Source of the DNA: Mesorhizobium ciceri biovar biserrulae WSM1271
GTDB taxonomy: Bacteria; Pseudomonadota; Alphaproteobacteria; Rhizobiales; Rhizobiaceae
Assembly: GCF_000185905.1 (NCBI RefSeq)
Contig: NC_014923.1
Location: 4,177,501-4,241,500, forward strand
Direction of reading: 5' to 3'
DNA length: 64,000 bases
Positions 39,403 to 48,903 of the stretch are shown here, one piece after another; position 1 is the first letter of the stretch; each line of letters opens with the position of its first letter. The translations under genes were made by a program, and so were the position numbers. The notes under the pieces were generated by a model. It did no database searches. It was not told the DNA's origin and saw only the letters and a program-made list of their open reading frames with translations.

Positions 39403-40881
39403 TTGGCATCATCGCTGACCACCTTCACCGACGAGGCGAGGATTGCCCTCGACACGCTATCGGGCCGCGCCACCGGGCTTTTTTCCCCATCGCTGCGCCT
39501 CGGCGTGACCGGATTGTCCCGCGCCGGCAAAACGGTGTTCATATCGGCCCTTGTCCACAATTTGATCCATGGCGGGCGCCTGCCGCTGTTCGAGGCGCAG
39601 AAATCGGGGCGCATCGCGCGCGCCTTCCTCGAGCAGCAGCCCGACGACGCGGTGCCGCGTTTCCAGTACGAGGACCACATCGCAGCCTTGGTCAACGACC
39701 GCGTCTGGCCCGATTCGACGCGCGCCATTTCGGAGCTGCGGCTGACCATCGAATATGAATCGGCTTCCGGCTGGAGCCGCATGTTTTCCTCGGGCAGATT
39801 GTCGGTCGATATCGTCGATTATCCCGGCGAATGGCTGCTCGATCTGCCGCTGCTCGGCAAATCCTTCGCCGATTTTTCCCACGAAGCCTTTGAGATGGCC
39901 GTTCTGCCGGTGCGCGAGGACCTGTCGCAAGCCTGGCGGGCACTATCGGCCGGGATCGACCCGAACGCCGATGCCGACGAGATGACGGCGCGCCGCCTGG
40001 CCGAGAGTTTCGCCGCCTATCTGAAGGCCTGCAAGCTCGACGAGCGGGCGCTTTCGACCTTGCCGCCCGGCCGCTTCCTGATGCCGGGCGATCTCGAAGG
40101 CTCGCCGGCCCTGACCTTCGCGCCACTGGCCGGGATCGACGACAAGCGCCCGCGCGCAGGCTCGCTGCACGCCATGATGGACAGGCGCTATGAGGCCTAC
40201 AAGACGCATGTCGTCAAACCCTTTTTCCGGGAACACATCACCCGCCTCGACCGCCAGATCGTGCTGATCGACGCTATGCAGGCGCTGAACGCCGGCCCGG
40301 GCGCCATGGCCGACCTGGAACGCGCGGTGACCGAGATCCTCAGCTGTTTTCGCCCCGGCCGGGGCAGCTTCCTCACCGATCTGTTCTCGCGGCGCATCGA
40401 CCGCATCCTGGTTGCCGCGACCAAGGCCGACCATCTGCATCACGAAAGCCATGACCGGCTGCAGGCGATCGTGCGGCGGCTTGCCGACCGCGCCGTGGCA
40501 CGGGCGAATTTCACCGGCGCCGATGTCGATGTGGTCGCCATGGCGGCGGTGCGCGCGACGCGCGAAGGCACCGTCAGGCAAGGCCGGGAGACGCTTCCCG
40601 TCATCATCGGCACGCCGATAGCCGGTGAGAAGATCAACGGCGAAACCTTCGATGGAAAAACTGAAACAGCCATATTTCCCGGTGACTTACCGGAGAATAT
40701 TGATGCGGTTTTCGATGTTTCGGGAGCCGATCACAGGCAGGACTCCGCGGACCCTGCAATCCGCTTCGTCCGTTTCCGTCCCCCAAAGCTCGAACGCACG
40801 GCCGAAGGCGTCACGCTGTCGCTGCCGCATATCAGGCTCGACCGTGCCTTGCAGTTCCTGATCGGAGATCATCTGGCATGA
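39403..40881 (+). CDS. YcjX-family P-loop ATPase/GTPase (DUF463)
   Basis: A 492-residue protein. The start is TTG at 39403, after a GAGAG site, giving (M)ASSLTTFTDEARIALDTLSG; a TTG further up at 39355 is possible. The P-loop is GLSRAGKT at residues 37-44. The conserved HNLIHGGRLPLFEAQ and SVDIVDYPGEWLLDLPLLGK segments define the YcjX family. In enterobacteria ycjX and ycjF are neighbours and stress-linked. The same pairing is found here, as the next gene overlaps by ATGA. Confidence 0.9.
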   Translation: MASSLTTFTDEARIALDTLSGRATGLFSPSLRLGVTGLSRAGKTVFISALVHNLIHGGRLPLFEAQKSGRIARAFLEQQPDDAVPRFQYEDHIAALVNDRVWPDSTRAISELRLTIEYESASGWSRMFSSGRLSVDIVDYPGEWLLDLPLLGKSFADFSHEAFEMAVLPVREDLSQAWRALSAGIDPNADADEMTARRLAESFAAYLKACKLDERALSTLPPGRFLMPGDLEGSPALTFAPLAGIDDKRPRAGSLHAMMDRRYEAYKTHVVKPFFREHITRLDRQIVLIDAMQALNAGPGAMADLERAVTEILSCFRPGRGSFLTDLFSRRIDRILVAATKADHLHHESHDRLQAIVRRLADRAVARANFTGADVDVVAMAAVRATREGTVRQGRETLPVIIGTPIAGEKINGETFDGKTETAIFPGDLPENIDAVFDVSGADHRQDSADPAIRFVRFRPPKLERTAEGVTLSLPHIRLDRALQFLIGDHLA

Positions 40882-41969
40882 CCGCGCCCCGCAAGCCGGC
40901 GGCATTCCGCATCGAACCGGAAGCCCCACCGAGACAAGCGGCCCCTGAGCCGCGCAACATCCAGGCCGACACCCAGCGCAAACCCCGCGCGATGAAAACC
41001 CATGTCGCGATGGTCATTCCGGCGAAAGTCGATGTCTTCGACGAGCCCGACATCATTGCCGCGGAGCCGCCACCAGCCGTCGCCCCCAGGAAACGCTCGC
41101 TGCTCGGCAGCATCTTCTTCGGCGCCTTCGGCGTGCTGGTTTCGCTGGCGGTCGGCCTGTGGACCGACCAGCTCATACGCGACCTCTTTGCGCGCGCTGA
41201 GTGGCTGGGCTGGCTGGCCGCCGGCATGGCCGCCATCGCCGTGCTGGCGCTTGTGGTGATCCTGATTCGCGAATTCCTGGCGATCGCCCGCCTCGCCGAG
41301 GTCGAAAAGCTGCAGAAGCGGGCGCTCGATGCGATCGCCCGCGACGATCCCAAGGCGGCACGATCGGTCGTCGACGAATTGTCGGCCTTTGTCTCGGCCA
41401 AACCCGAGACCGCGGCCGGCCGGCGCGCGCTGGCCGAATTGCGCGGCGAAATCATCGACGGCGGCAATCTCGTGCGCCTGGCGGAGGCTGAAATTCTCGG
41501 ACCACTCGATGCCAGAGCGAAAGTGATGATTCTCGAAGCTGCCAAACGCGTCTCGCTGGTGACGGCGGTCAGTCCACGCGCACTGGTCGATGTTGCCTAT
41601 GTCGTGTTCGAGGCCGGGCGGCTCATTCGGCGCCTGTCGGAACTCTATGGCGGACGGCCGGGAACGCTGGGTTTCTTCCGCCTGGCGCGCAGCGTTCTGG
41701 CGCATCTGGCGGTCACCGGTTCGATCGCGGTCGGCGACAGTGTCGTCCAGCAGATCGTTGGCCACGGCCTGGCCGCGCGCCTTTCGGCCAAGCTTGGCGA
41801 GGGCGTCGTCAACGGCATGATGACGGCGCGCATCGGCATCGCCGCGATGGAGACGGCTCGACCCCTGCCCTTCAGCGCCGCCAAACGTCCCGGATTGGGC
41901 GACTTCCTCTCGGCGCTGACATCGTTCGCAACCAGGAAAGACGGTGCAACGACCCCCTCCGGCAAGTGA
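40878..41969 (+). CDS. YcjF-like DUF697 membrane protein
   Basis: A 363-residue protein of the TIGR01620/DUF697 group. It has a basic, Pro-rich N-terminal ~70 residues, two membrane segments (about 73-98 and 107-131), and a C-terminal domain with SVLAHLAVTGSIAVGDSVVQ and a long helix. It overlaps ycjX by ATGA and is expected to work with it at the inner membrane. The function is not established. The hydrophilic start (MTAPRKPAAFRIEPEAPPRQ) agrees with the family. Confidence 0.88.
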   Translation: MTAPRKPAAFRIEPEAPPRQAAPEPRNIQADTQRKPRAMKTHVAMVIPAKVDVFDEPDIIAAEPPPAVAPRKRSLLGSIFFGAFGVLVSLAVGLWTDQLIRDLFARAEWLGWLAAGMAAIAVLALVVILIREFLAIARLAEVEKLQKRALDAIARDDPKAARSVVDELSAFVSAKPETAAGRRALAELRGEIIDGGNLVRLAEAEILGPLDARAKVMILEAAKRVSLVTAVSPRALVDVAYVVFEAGRLIRRLSELYGGRPGTLGFFRLARSVLAHLAVTGSIAVGDSVVQQIVGHGLAARLSAKLGEGVVNGMMTARIGIAAMETARPLPFSAAKRPGLGDFLSALTSFATRKDGATTPSGK

Positions 41970-42104
41970 GCCGGGCTGGAGTGTCCGGGCATTCGGAATC
42001 GTTACCGGACTGCTCTGCGGCGGCCCCGCGGTGACGAAGCATTAACCAATCTTGTTCATGGTCAGACCGGTTCCAAACAGCATCTTTGTTGCCGGGTGTC
42101 GTCG

Positions 42105-42659
42105 ATGAAAAGCGTAATTCTATCCAGCGTCCTGTCCCTGGCAACGGTGATTACGACAGTCGTCGGCATTGCCGGAGTGGCCTCTGCGGCGGAGCCGGAC
42201 AAGCAGTTCTTCCAGTCTGCCGAAGGCAAGTGGATCGGTCCCGGCGAAATCGTCGCCGGCAAGTACAAGGGCACCAAGTTCAACTGCAGCTTCACCGGCT
42301 CGACGCCCGACGGCAAGGTCGGCATGTCGCTCGACGGCGGCTGCCGGGTCGGTGTGTTCACCCAGCCAATGTCGGCCAAAATCGAGCGCAAGGGCCGCGA
42401 GGGCTACAAGGGCAGCTTCATGGGTGGCGCGACCGGTTCCGGCCTCGACATCATCGGCGGCAACGTCGTCGATCCCCGCAAGGTGGTCTTCACCATCAAC
42501 CGCAACCAGCTGCGCGGCGTCATGCAGGCTCGCATCCCTGACGACAATTCGATGACGGTGACTATCGCCGTGCGCGTCAACGACCAATTGGTGCCGGTGA
42601 TCGGCATGAGCCTGAAGCGGGTCGACGCGGTCGAAGTCGGCTCCATCGCGCCGAACTGA
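42105..42659 (+). CDS. Secreted hypothetical protein, 184 residues
   Basis: The ATG at 42105 starts a signal peptide (MKSVILSSVLSLATVITTVV, cleaved near SAA-EP); a GTG nine bases upstream is an alternative. The mature protein is Gly/Lys-rich with repeated beta-like segments (FFQSAEGKWIGPGEIVAGKY, then FNCSFTGSTPDGKVGMSLDG) and two Cys close together. No family is assigned. A hairpin follows the stop. The gene stands alone. Confidence 0.7.
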   Translation: MKSVILSSVLSLATVITTVVGIAGVASAAEPDKQFFQSAEGKWIGPGEIVAGKYKGTKFNCSFTGSTPDGKVGMSLDGGCRVGVFTQPMSAKIERKGREGYKGSFMGGATGSGLDIIGGNVVDPRKVVFTINRNQLRGVMQARIPDDNSMTVTIAVRVNDQLVPVIGMSLKRVDAVEVGSIAPN

Positions 42660-42675
42660 AAAAACCAAGGAAAAA

Positions 42676-42699
42676 GGCGGCGACCCAACGGTCACCGCC
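42676..42699 (+). terminator. Hairpin after the 184-residue secreted protein gene
   Basis: GGCGGCGACC and GGTCACCGCC pair with one C-A mismatch around a CAAC loop, 16 bp after the stop codon. There is no T-run after it. It is a weak terminator candidate. Confidence 0.4.
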
Positions 42700-42754
42700 C
42701 TCTCACTTGAGCCCATCGAATCAGGCGCTTAGGCCTTGATCTCAAATCAGGGTG

Positions 42755-43021
42755 TCAGCCCTTGATCGCGGCCGTCACTTCGTCATAGGCCTTGCAGGCG
42801 TCGGCCAATGTCGTGGCGCCCTGATACTTGGTTGTCACCGCCTGGACCTTGGCGGTCAGATCAGCCGCCTTGGCCGGGTCCTTGGTGATCGCCTCCTGAA
42901 GTGCTGCAGCCATGTCCTGCGCCTTCTTGGTCGCGATCTCCGCCGTGCACTCAGGCGCCTTCGAGCAAGCCGAACCGGCAAGCACCGCCAGGCCGACGGC
43001 AACAAACAAAAACTTCTTCAT
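42755..43021 (-). CDS. Small secreted protein, 88 residues
   Basis: From the ATG at 43021, nine bases after GAGGAG; an ATG that touches the site at 43030 is less likely. The product has a signal segment (MKKFLFVAVGLAVLAGSACS) and a mature part that is mainly helical and Lys/Ala-rich (KKAQDMAAALQEAITKDPAK). Cysteines lie at both ends of the mature region. The signal ends with an AGSAC stretch that is not a standard lipobox. The family is not recognised. Confidence 0.65.
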   Translation of the reverse strand: MKKFLFVAVGLAVLAGSACSKAPECTAEIATKKAQDMAAALQEAITKDPAKAADLTAKVQAVTTKYQGATTLADACKAYDEVTAAIKG

Positions 43022-43203
43022 GTCAGTCATCTCCTCAAAAAGGGCGCGACTTGATCGTCGATCACCCTCCAATGGCCGAAGCCGAGCGTCCTTAGCCTTC
43101 GATTGCGGCAAGATGCAACGTGTTCCCGGCCTCAACTTGTGTATCGCGCCTGCAACATCGCTGGCGGCAGGATTTGAGGCTACTGTATCGGCGGCTGCAA
43201 AGT

Positions 43204-44412
43204 TCAGCTGCGAGGCTGCAGCAGCGCCAAGACAGCGGTCGATGCGGCAAGGATAGCAGTCAGAGTCAAAGGCCCAGTCGCGCCATAGGTGTCCACGACA
43301 TAGCCGCCGACAACCGCGCCGATGGTGATGGCAATTTGGAAAGAGGTGACCATCAGGCTGCCCGCTGCCTCCAGCGCATCAGGCGCCGCGCGCGACATAT
43401 TGGTCGGCAGCACCACCGGCGCCATGCCAAAGGCGAAACCCCACAGCGTAACGAAGCCGAAGGCAACGCCGATATGCGAGCCCCAAAGCACCAAAGTAAG
43501 TGCCGCAACCGCCATCAACGCCGCGGTGACTGCGAGGGCCATGTGGATGTTGGTGTCGGCCATGCGGCCGCCGGCAATATTACCGATCACGGCAGCGATG
43601 CCAAACCCGAGCAGAGCCAAGGCAATCGGTCCGGTTGTAAGGAGTGTCACCTGTTCGAGGAAGGGACGCACATAGACCGAGCCGGCAAAATGCCCCGTCA
43701 TCAGCAAAAGGATAGCCAGCATGCCGAGTTGGATGCCGCGCCGCCGGGTCAGCCGAAATACATCTGCAAGGCTGTTGCTTGCCGTTGCGGGCAAGGTCGG
43801 CAGGCTGAGAAACTGCAGCAGCATGGCAAGCGCGGCCAGCCCCGCCGTCATGGCCATGGCACTGCGCCACCCTATCCAGTCACTGATCAACGCGCCCATC
43901 GACGGTGCGGCAATGGTTGCGAGCGAGACGCCCAGGGTGACGATCGCCATGCCCCGCCCCGTCGCGCTGGCGCCAACAAGCCTCGCCACGACGGCGACCG
44001 AAAGTGCCCAGAAAGCACTGAGAGCGATGCCCAGCCCGGCCCGGCCCAACAACAACAGCCAGAAATCGGTCGCCAGCGCCGCCAGGACATTGGAACCGAC
44101 CGCAAGAGCACTGAGACCAACCAGCACCGCCTTGCGGTTCAAGCGGCCGATGAGAACATTGCTCAACATGGCCGTCACGGCGCCGACGGAAGCGGTGGCG
44201 GTGACGACCTGTCCGGCCGTCCCCTCGCTGATGCCGAGATCACGTGCCATTGGCGTCAGCAGACCTGCGGGCAGGAATTCGGCCGACACCAAGGCAAAGC
44301 TGGTGGCCGCCAATGAAATCACCGCGAACCAGGTGGCTGCGCTCCACGCGGCTGGTGCATCGGCATCAAGGCCAGTCGCGGCGTCTTCAAGCTGTAATGT
44401 TGTGTCAGTCAC
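43204..44412 (-). CDS. MFS transporter (arabinose/drug efflux type)
   Basis: A 402-residue, 12-segment major facilitator. It starts with GTG at 44412, eight bases after GGAG. The sequence resembles the SotB/AraJ branch: SAEFLPAGLLTPMARDLGIS after the first helix and GTAGQVVTATASVGAV follow that pattern. It probably exports a small molecule or drug. It sits 60 bp downstream of an AraC-type regulator on the same strand, which probably controls it. Confidence 0.85.
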   Translation of the reverse strand: MTDTTLQLEDAATGLDADAPAAWSAATWFAVISLAATSFALVSAEFLPAGLLTPMARDLGISEGTAGQVVTATASVGAVTAMLSNVLIGRLNRKAVLVGLSALAVGSNVLAALATDFWLLLLGRAGLGIALSAFWALSVAVVARLVGASATGRGMAIVTLGVSLATIAAPSMGALISDWIGWRSAMAMTAGLAALAMLLQFLSLPTLPATASNSLADVFRLTRRRGIQLGMLAILLLMTGHFAGSVYVRPFLEQVTLLTTGPIALALLGFGIAAVIGNIAGGRMADTNIHMALAVTAALMAVAALTLVLWGSHIGVAFGFVTLWGFAFGMAPVVLPTNMSRAAPDALEAAGSLMVTSFQIAITIGAVVGGYVVDTYGATGPLTLTAILAASTAVLALLQPRS

Positions 44413-44472
44413 GGAAAGATCTCCAAAGTTTGGAGGTCTTAAATAGGCGAGTCCGCTCGGATGATATGTATC

Positions 44473-45462
44473 TTAGAATCCGAAATTCATATCCATTCGT
44501 CCGGGAATTGTGCGACGCACAACGCCCGGCGAGACATTGGTGATGCGCTTGAACGCGCGCGCGAAGGATGCCTCCGAATCATAGCCCAAACGGGTAGCGA
44601 CTTCGGCAACCGACAAGCCGTTTTGGCCCAGCAATTCGCGGGCAAGCTGCATGCGCAGGCGGGCGAGATAGTGTGCGGCACCCTCCCCCAATACCGCACT
44701 GAAACGCTCGGCGAAAATCGAGCGCGATTGGCCTGCCACGCCGGCCAGGCTTCCCAGCGTCCAGTTGTGGCCGGGGTCGCGGTGCATGGCCGCCAAAGCG
44801 CGGCCTATATGGGGGTCGCGGATGGCTGCGAGCCAACCGGTGGTCGAGGCTCCGTTGCAATTGACCCAGCAGCGTATGAGCCGGGCCGTCAGCAAGTCGG
44901 CCATACGCGACAGAATCGTGGCGCTGCCCATCTGCGGCTGCGAGGCCTCCACCGTCATGGCCGCCAGCAAAGGACCGACGACCGGGTCATTGCCGGCCAC
45001 GTCGCAACCCTTGATGACAGGCGGCATCAACGTGATCAATGGGTTGAGCGCATAGGAGTCCAAGGCCATGGAGCCGCAGAAAAGGGTGCTCGTCGCGCCC
45101 GTTCCTTGCCGTACCACTTCGCAGACGTTGCCCCCCAACTTGATCACCTGGCAACCTTCGAGCGAGCCCCCTGCAACGTCCGGCGCGCTCGCCAGCCGAT
45201 GGGCGATGCCTTGCGGCAGCAGCACCAGATCGCCATCGCGCAGCTCCTGCCAGCCTTGCGATTCAGTATGAATCCAGCATGGGCCCTGGCCGACAAAGTG
45301 AAACCGAAGCAGCTGTTGTTGCGGAAAGTCTATGCTCCATGGGTGCCGGAGTTCGCAGCGGCCATAGTTGACACCACTCAAGCGAAAGTCTTGCAGAACT
45401 TCGCTGAGCGCATCCATCGGGATATGTGGCGGCGAGGACGGCCGGGACGAATGGTCAAACAT
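44473..45462 (-). CDS. AraC-family regulator with cupin sensor domain
   Basis: A 329-residue regulator from the ATG at 45462; an in-frame ATG at 45417 (MDALSEVLQDFRLSGVNYGR) is also possible. The N-terminal part is a cupin-like sensor (PWSIDFPQQQLLRFHFVGQG and DGDLVLLPQGIAHRL). The C-terminal helix-turn-helix pair is SLAGVAGQSRSIFAERFSAV and EVATRLGYDSEASFARAFKR with the VSPGVVRR ending. It lies just upstream of the MFS gene on the same strand and is its likely regulator. The opposite-strand Kef gene starts 160 bp away. Confidence 0.88.
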   Translation of the reverse strand: MFDHSSRPSSPPHIPMDALSEVLQDFRLSGVNYGRCELRHPWSIDFPQQQLLRFHFVGQGPCWIHTESQGWQELRDGDLVLLPQGIAHRLASAPDVAGGSLEGCQVIKLGGNVCEVVRQGTGATSTLFCGSMALDSYALNPLITLMPPVIKGCDVAGNDPVVGPLLAAMTVEASQPQMGSATILSRMADLLTARLIRCWVNCNGASTTGWLAAIRDPHIGRALAAMHRDPGHNWTLGSLAGVAGQSRSIFAERFSAVLGEGAAHYLARLRMQLARELLGQNGLSVAEVATRLGYDSEASFARAFKRITNVSPGVVRRTIPGRMDMNFGF

Positions 45463-45622
45463 ATACGCAATATAGATGCCGAACGTCCGGCAGGCAAGCG
45501 GGGACCGTTGTTCCACCAAGTCAATCACTGCAACGGCACCCTACCCTTTCCGGCAGATTTCTCGCCTTGCCTCCCGCTCCAACTGCATGCAAGGAGTGCT
45601 GCAAGACACAGGGACAAGAGGC

Positions 45623-47458
45623 ATGGCGGCGGAAGCATCGGGCAGTGATCTGGTTCAGGTGGTGGCGCTGCTTGCTGCCGGTGTCGTCGCCGTTCCCATC
45701 TTCAAGCGCATGGGCCTCGGCTCGATCCTCGGCTATCTGGCTGCCGGCGTGGTGATCGGCCCGTTCGGCCTCGGCGTCTTTTCCGAATCGGAAGCCATTC
45801 TTCATGTCGCCGAACTCGGCGTGGTGATGTTCCTGTTCATCATCGGGCTGGAAATGCAGCCATCGCGGCTCTGGGGCCTGCGCCGCGAGATCTTTGGCCT
45901 CGGTGCGTTGCAGGTCGGCGTCTGCGCGCTCCTGCTGACCGGGGTCGGCATGGCTGGAGGGTTTCCAATCGCGCAATCCTTCGTCGCCGGCGCCGGCTTC
46001 GTGCTGACCTCGACAGCGATCGTCATGCAGCTTCTCGAGGAACGCGGCGAAATCGCCGCGCCGAAAGGTCAGCGCATCGTATCGGTCCTGCTGCTCGAGG
46101 ATCTTGCCATCGTGCCGCTGCTGGCCCTGATCGCGTTTCTGGCGCCCGGCGGTGCCGACACCAGCCTATCGGAGCGGCTGACCGAGGTCGGCATCGGCCT
46201 CGCCGCGATCGTCGGCCTGGTTGTGGCCGGCCGTTATCTGCTCAATCCGTTCTTCCGCATCCTGGCGGATGCCCGTGCCCGCGAGGTGATGACGGCGGCG
46301 GCACTTCTGGTCGTTCTCGGATCCGCGCTTGCCATGCAGCTCAGCGGCCTGTCGATGGCGATGGGCGCCTTCCTGGCCGGTGTGCTTTTGTCCGAATCGA
46401 CCTTCCGCCATCAGCTTGAAGCCGATATCGAACCGTTCCGCGGCATCCTGCTCGGTCTGTTCTTTCTCGCGGTGGGCATGTCGCTCGACCTGCATGTGGT
46501 CGCGGCGAACTGGCGGCTGATTGCCATCTATGTCGTCGCCTACATGGTGATGAAGGCATTCGGCATCTACATCGTCGCCCGTATCCTGAAAACCAGCCAC
46601 CGCGAGGCGCTTGAGCGCGCGGTCTTCATGGCGCAAGGCGGTGAGTTCGCCTTTGTCCTTTATTCGGCGGCCGCGGCGGTCGGCATCATCGACGGCAACG
46701 CCAATGCGACGCTGACGGCGATCGTCATCATCTCCATGGTGCTGACGCCGCTGGCCATCATCGCCTTGCGCTATCTGACGCCGCGCGACGAGCAGTCGCT
46801 CGACGGCGTCGACGTCGCCGATGGCCTGACCGGCAGCGTGCTGATCATCGGCTTCGGCCGCTTCGGCCAGATCGCCAGCCAGCCGCTGTTGCTGCGCGGC
46901 ATCGACGTCTCGATCATCGACAATGACGTCGAAATGATCCAGGCGGCGGCCGATTTCGGCTTCAAGGTCTACTATGGCGACGGCACGCGGCTGGACATCC
47001 TGCATGCCGCCGGTGCCGGCCGGGCGCGCGCCGTGCTGATCTGCGTCGACAAGGCCGATGTGGCTGTTCGCATCGCCCAGCTGATCAAGGCCGAATTCCC
47101 ACTGCTCACCGTGCTGGCCCGCGCATTCGACCGTGGAACGGCGCTGCAGCTCATACGTGCCGGCGTCGACTACCAACTTCGCGAAACCTTCGAATCCGCA
47201 CTTGTTTTCGGCGGCTCGGCCCTGGAATCTCTGGGCGTCGATCCCGAAGACGTGGCTGAAACGATCGAAGATGTCAGGCGCCGCGACACCGACCGCTTCG
47301 AAACCCAGCTCGCCGAAGGCATTCGCGCCGGACAGCGCTTCCTGAGAGGCAATATCGGCACGCCGATTCCGACACCGCTCTCGACGCCGCGCCGGCCTGG
47401 TCAGGCACTCAACGAAGAGACCGCGGGTGTGCTGCACAAGTCCGAACCCGCCGATTGA
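45623..47458 (+). CDS. Kef-type K+/H+ antiporter with TrkA-N domain
   Basis: A 611-residue transporter of the CPA2 family. The ATG at 45623 (MAAEASGSDLVQVVALLAAG) is preferred; ATG at 45587 is possible. About 12 membrane segments are followed by a Rossmann nucleotide-binding TrkA-N (RCK) domain (SVLIIGFGRFGQIASQPLLL, then VLICVDKADVA). Such proteins expel potassium in exchange for protons, often gated by glutathione adducts in KefB/KefC. No kefF/kefG-like ancillary oxidoreductase gene is adjacent. A DUF924 gene follows 14 bp after the stop. Confidence 0.9.
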   Translation: MAAEASGSDLVQVVALLAAGVVAVPIFKRMGLGSILGYLAAGVVIGPFGLGVFSESEAILHVAELGVVMFLFIIGLEMQPSRLWGLRREIFGLGALQVGVCALLLTGVGMAGGFPIAQSFVAGAGFVLTSTAIVMQLLEERGEIAAPKGQRIVSVLLLEDLAIVPLLALIAFLAPGGADTSLSERLTEVGIGLAAIVGLVVAGRYLLNPFFRILADARAREVMTAAALLVVLGSALAMQLSGLSMAMGAFLAGVLLSESTFRHQLEADIEPFRGILLGLFFLAVGMSLDLHVVAANWRLIAIYVVAYMVMKAFGIYIVARILKTSHREALERAVFMAQGGEFAFVLYSAAAAVGIIDGNANATLTAIVIISMVLTPLAIIALRYLTPRDEQSLDGVDVADGLTGSVLIIGFGRFGQIASQPLLLRGIDVSIIDNDVEMIQAAADFGFKVYYGDGTRLDILHAAGAGRARAVLICVDKADVAVRIAQLIKAEFPLLTVLARAFDRGTALQLIRAGVDYQLRETFESALVFGGSALESLGVDPEDVAETIEDVRRRDTDRFETQLAEGIRAGQRFLRGNIGTPIPTPLSTPRRPGQALNEETAGVLHKSEPAD

Positions 47459-47472
47459 GCAAGGAATTAGGT

Positions 47473-48018
47473 ATGGAATTGGACAGCAGAGCCCTGTCGG
47501 TCACCAAATTCTGGCGCGATGCCGGCGAGGATGCCTGGTTCGAGAAGAACGAAGCATTCGATGCCGAGTTCCGCGACCGCTTTCTCGACCTGCACTACGC
47601 CGCAGCGCGGCGTGAATGCGACGACTGGCTGGAACATGCCGAAGGCGCGCTGGCGCTGATGATCCTGCTCGACCAGTTTCCGCGGAACTGCTTTCGCGGC
47701 ACCGGCCATATGTACGCGACCGATCCGCTCGCCAGATATTTCGCAGAGAAGGCGATCGCGGCTGGTCATGACCTGGCACTCGAGGAAGAACTCCGCGTTT
47801 TCCTCTACCTGCCCTATGAGCATTCGGAGCTACTGGCCGACCAGGATATTTCGGTCGAGCTGACTGAGGCCAGGGCCGAGCCCTATCTGAAGTATGCTGT
47901 CGAACATCGTGATATCATTGAGCAATTCGGCCGTTTTCCGCATCGAAACAAGATGCTTGGCCGCGAAACCACCCCGCAGGAGCAGACGTTCCTGGATGGT
48001 GGCGGCTTCTCGGGCTAA
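47473..48018 (+). CDS. DUF924 protein
   Basis: A 181-residue protein from the ATG at 47473, after AAGGAATTAGGT; the open frame runs a little further upstream from a TTG. The family pattern is VTKFWRDAGEDAWFEKNEAF, ALMILLDQFPRNCFRGTGHM (the DQFPRN box), PYEHSELLADQ and FGRFPHRNKMLGRETTP. Function is unknown. It converges on folK with 26 bp between the stops and closely follows the antiporter gene. Confidence 0.9.
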   Translation: MELDSRALSVTKFWRDAGEDAWFEKNEAFDAEFRDRFLDLHYAAARRECDDWLEHAEGALALMILLDQFPRNCFRGTGHMYATDPLARYFAEKAIAAGHDLALEEELRVFLYLPYEHSELLADQDISVELTEARAEPYLKYAVEHRDIIEQFGRFPHRNKMLGRETTPQEQTFLDGGGFSG

Positions 48019-48044
48019 AGTTCGGCCGTCGCCTTGCCCAGAAA

Positions 48045-48557
48045 TCAGGCCAGCCACCAATCCCGGCCGGACGACAATCGCTCGATGCCTGAGGTATCGA
48101 CGGCGACCAGGCGATCGGTGATGCTGCGACCGCTGACAACCAGGCCGGGCGCGATCTCGGCCAGCGGCGCCAGCACGAAGGCGCGCTCCAGCATGCGCGG
48201 ATGCGGCACCTCCAGCCCGGTCTCGTGGATGACGCGGTCGCCGAACACCAGAATGTCGATGTCGATCAGCCGCGGCCCCCACCGCTCCTCGCGCACCCGC
48301 TTCAGCTTGCGCTCCGCATCGAGGCAGAGGTCGAGCAAGGCACGCGGTGCAAGCACGGTGGAAATTTCGGCGGCCGCATTGAGAAAATCCGGCTGATCGA
48401 GCTTGCCCCAGGGCGGTGTGCGATAAAGCGAGGAGACGCCGGTGACACGCGTATCCGCGTCGGCATCCAGCATGCGCAGCGCCGCGCTCATGGATTTCGC
48501 CGGATCGCCAAGATTGCCGCCAAGGCTGAGATAAACGGTACTATTCGGGCCAGACAA
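48045..48557 (-). CDS. folK: 2-amino-4-hydroxy-6-hydroxymethyldihydropteridine pyrophosphokinase
   Basis: A 170-residue HPPK in folate synthesis. Start TTG at 48557: it lies six bases after GAGG and overlaps the end of folB by 17 bp, which fits translational coupling. Motifs: YLSLGGNLGDPAKSM at the N-terminus, YRTPPWGKLDQPDFLNAAAE, RWGPRLIDIDILVFGD (metal Asp residues) and PHPRMLERAFVLAPLAEI. The product transfers pyrophosphate from ATP to the pterin alcohol, the substrate of FolP. Confidence 0.94.
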   Translation of the reverse strand: MSGPNSTVYLSLGGNLGDPAKSMSAALRMLDADADTRVTGVSSLYRTPPWGKLDQPDFLNAAAEISTVLAPRALLDLCLDAERKLKRVREERWGPRLIDIDILVFGDRVIHETGLEVPHPRMLERAFVLAPLAEIAPGLVVSGRSITDRLVAVDTSGIERLSSGRDWWLA

Positions 48558-48900
48558 CGGTCACCTCGACATAATCGAGCACGCCGGGCACTGGTGCGTT
48601 CGGCTTGCGCACCGTGATCTCGGCTTTCTTTATCTGCGGAAAACGCGCCGTCAGCGCACGGGCCACTTCGAGCGCCAGCGACTCGATCAGAAAACGGCGC
48701 TGCCCGGTGATGATCTTTTCAATGACGCTGAATGCAACGCCGTAGTGGACTGTATCCTCGATCGAATCTTCGGCAAGCGCCCGGCCTGGATCAACGGTCA
48801 GAACGGCATCGACATAGAAGCGCTGGCCGAGCCGTTCCTCCTCGTCCAGCACGCCGTGCCGGGCAAAGAAAGCGCAGTTCTTCATGCGGATGACATACAT
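48541..48900 (-). CDS. folB: Dihydroneopterin aldolase
   Basis: A 119-residue FolB that converts dihydroneopterin to 6-hydroxymethyl-dihydropterin and glycolaldehyde. Motifs: ARHGVLDEEERLGQRFYVDA with its Glu, and LIESLALEVARALTARFPQI. Octameric enzymes of this size are typical. It lies three bases after the folP stop and overlaps folK, giving a compact folP-folB-folK operon. Confidence 0.94.
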   Translation of the reverse strand: MYVIRMKNCAFFARHGVLDEEERLGQRFYVDAVLTVDPGRALAEDSIEDTVHYGVAFSVIEKIITGQRRFLIESLALEVARALTARFPQIKKAEITVRKPNAPVPGVLDYVEVTVVWPE

Positions 48901-48903
48901 CGA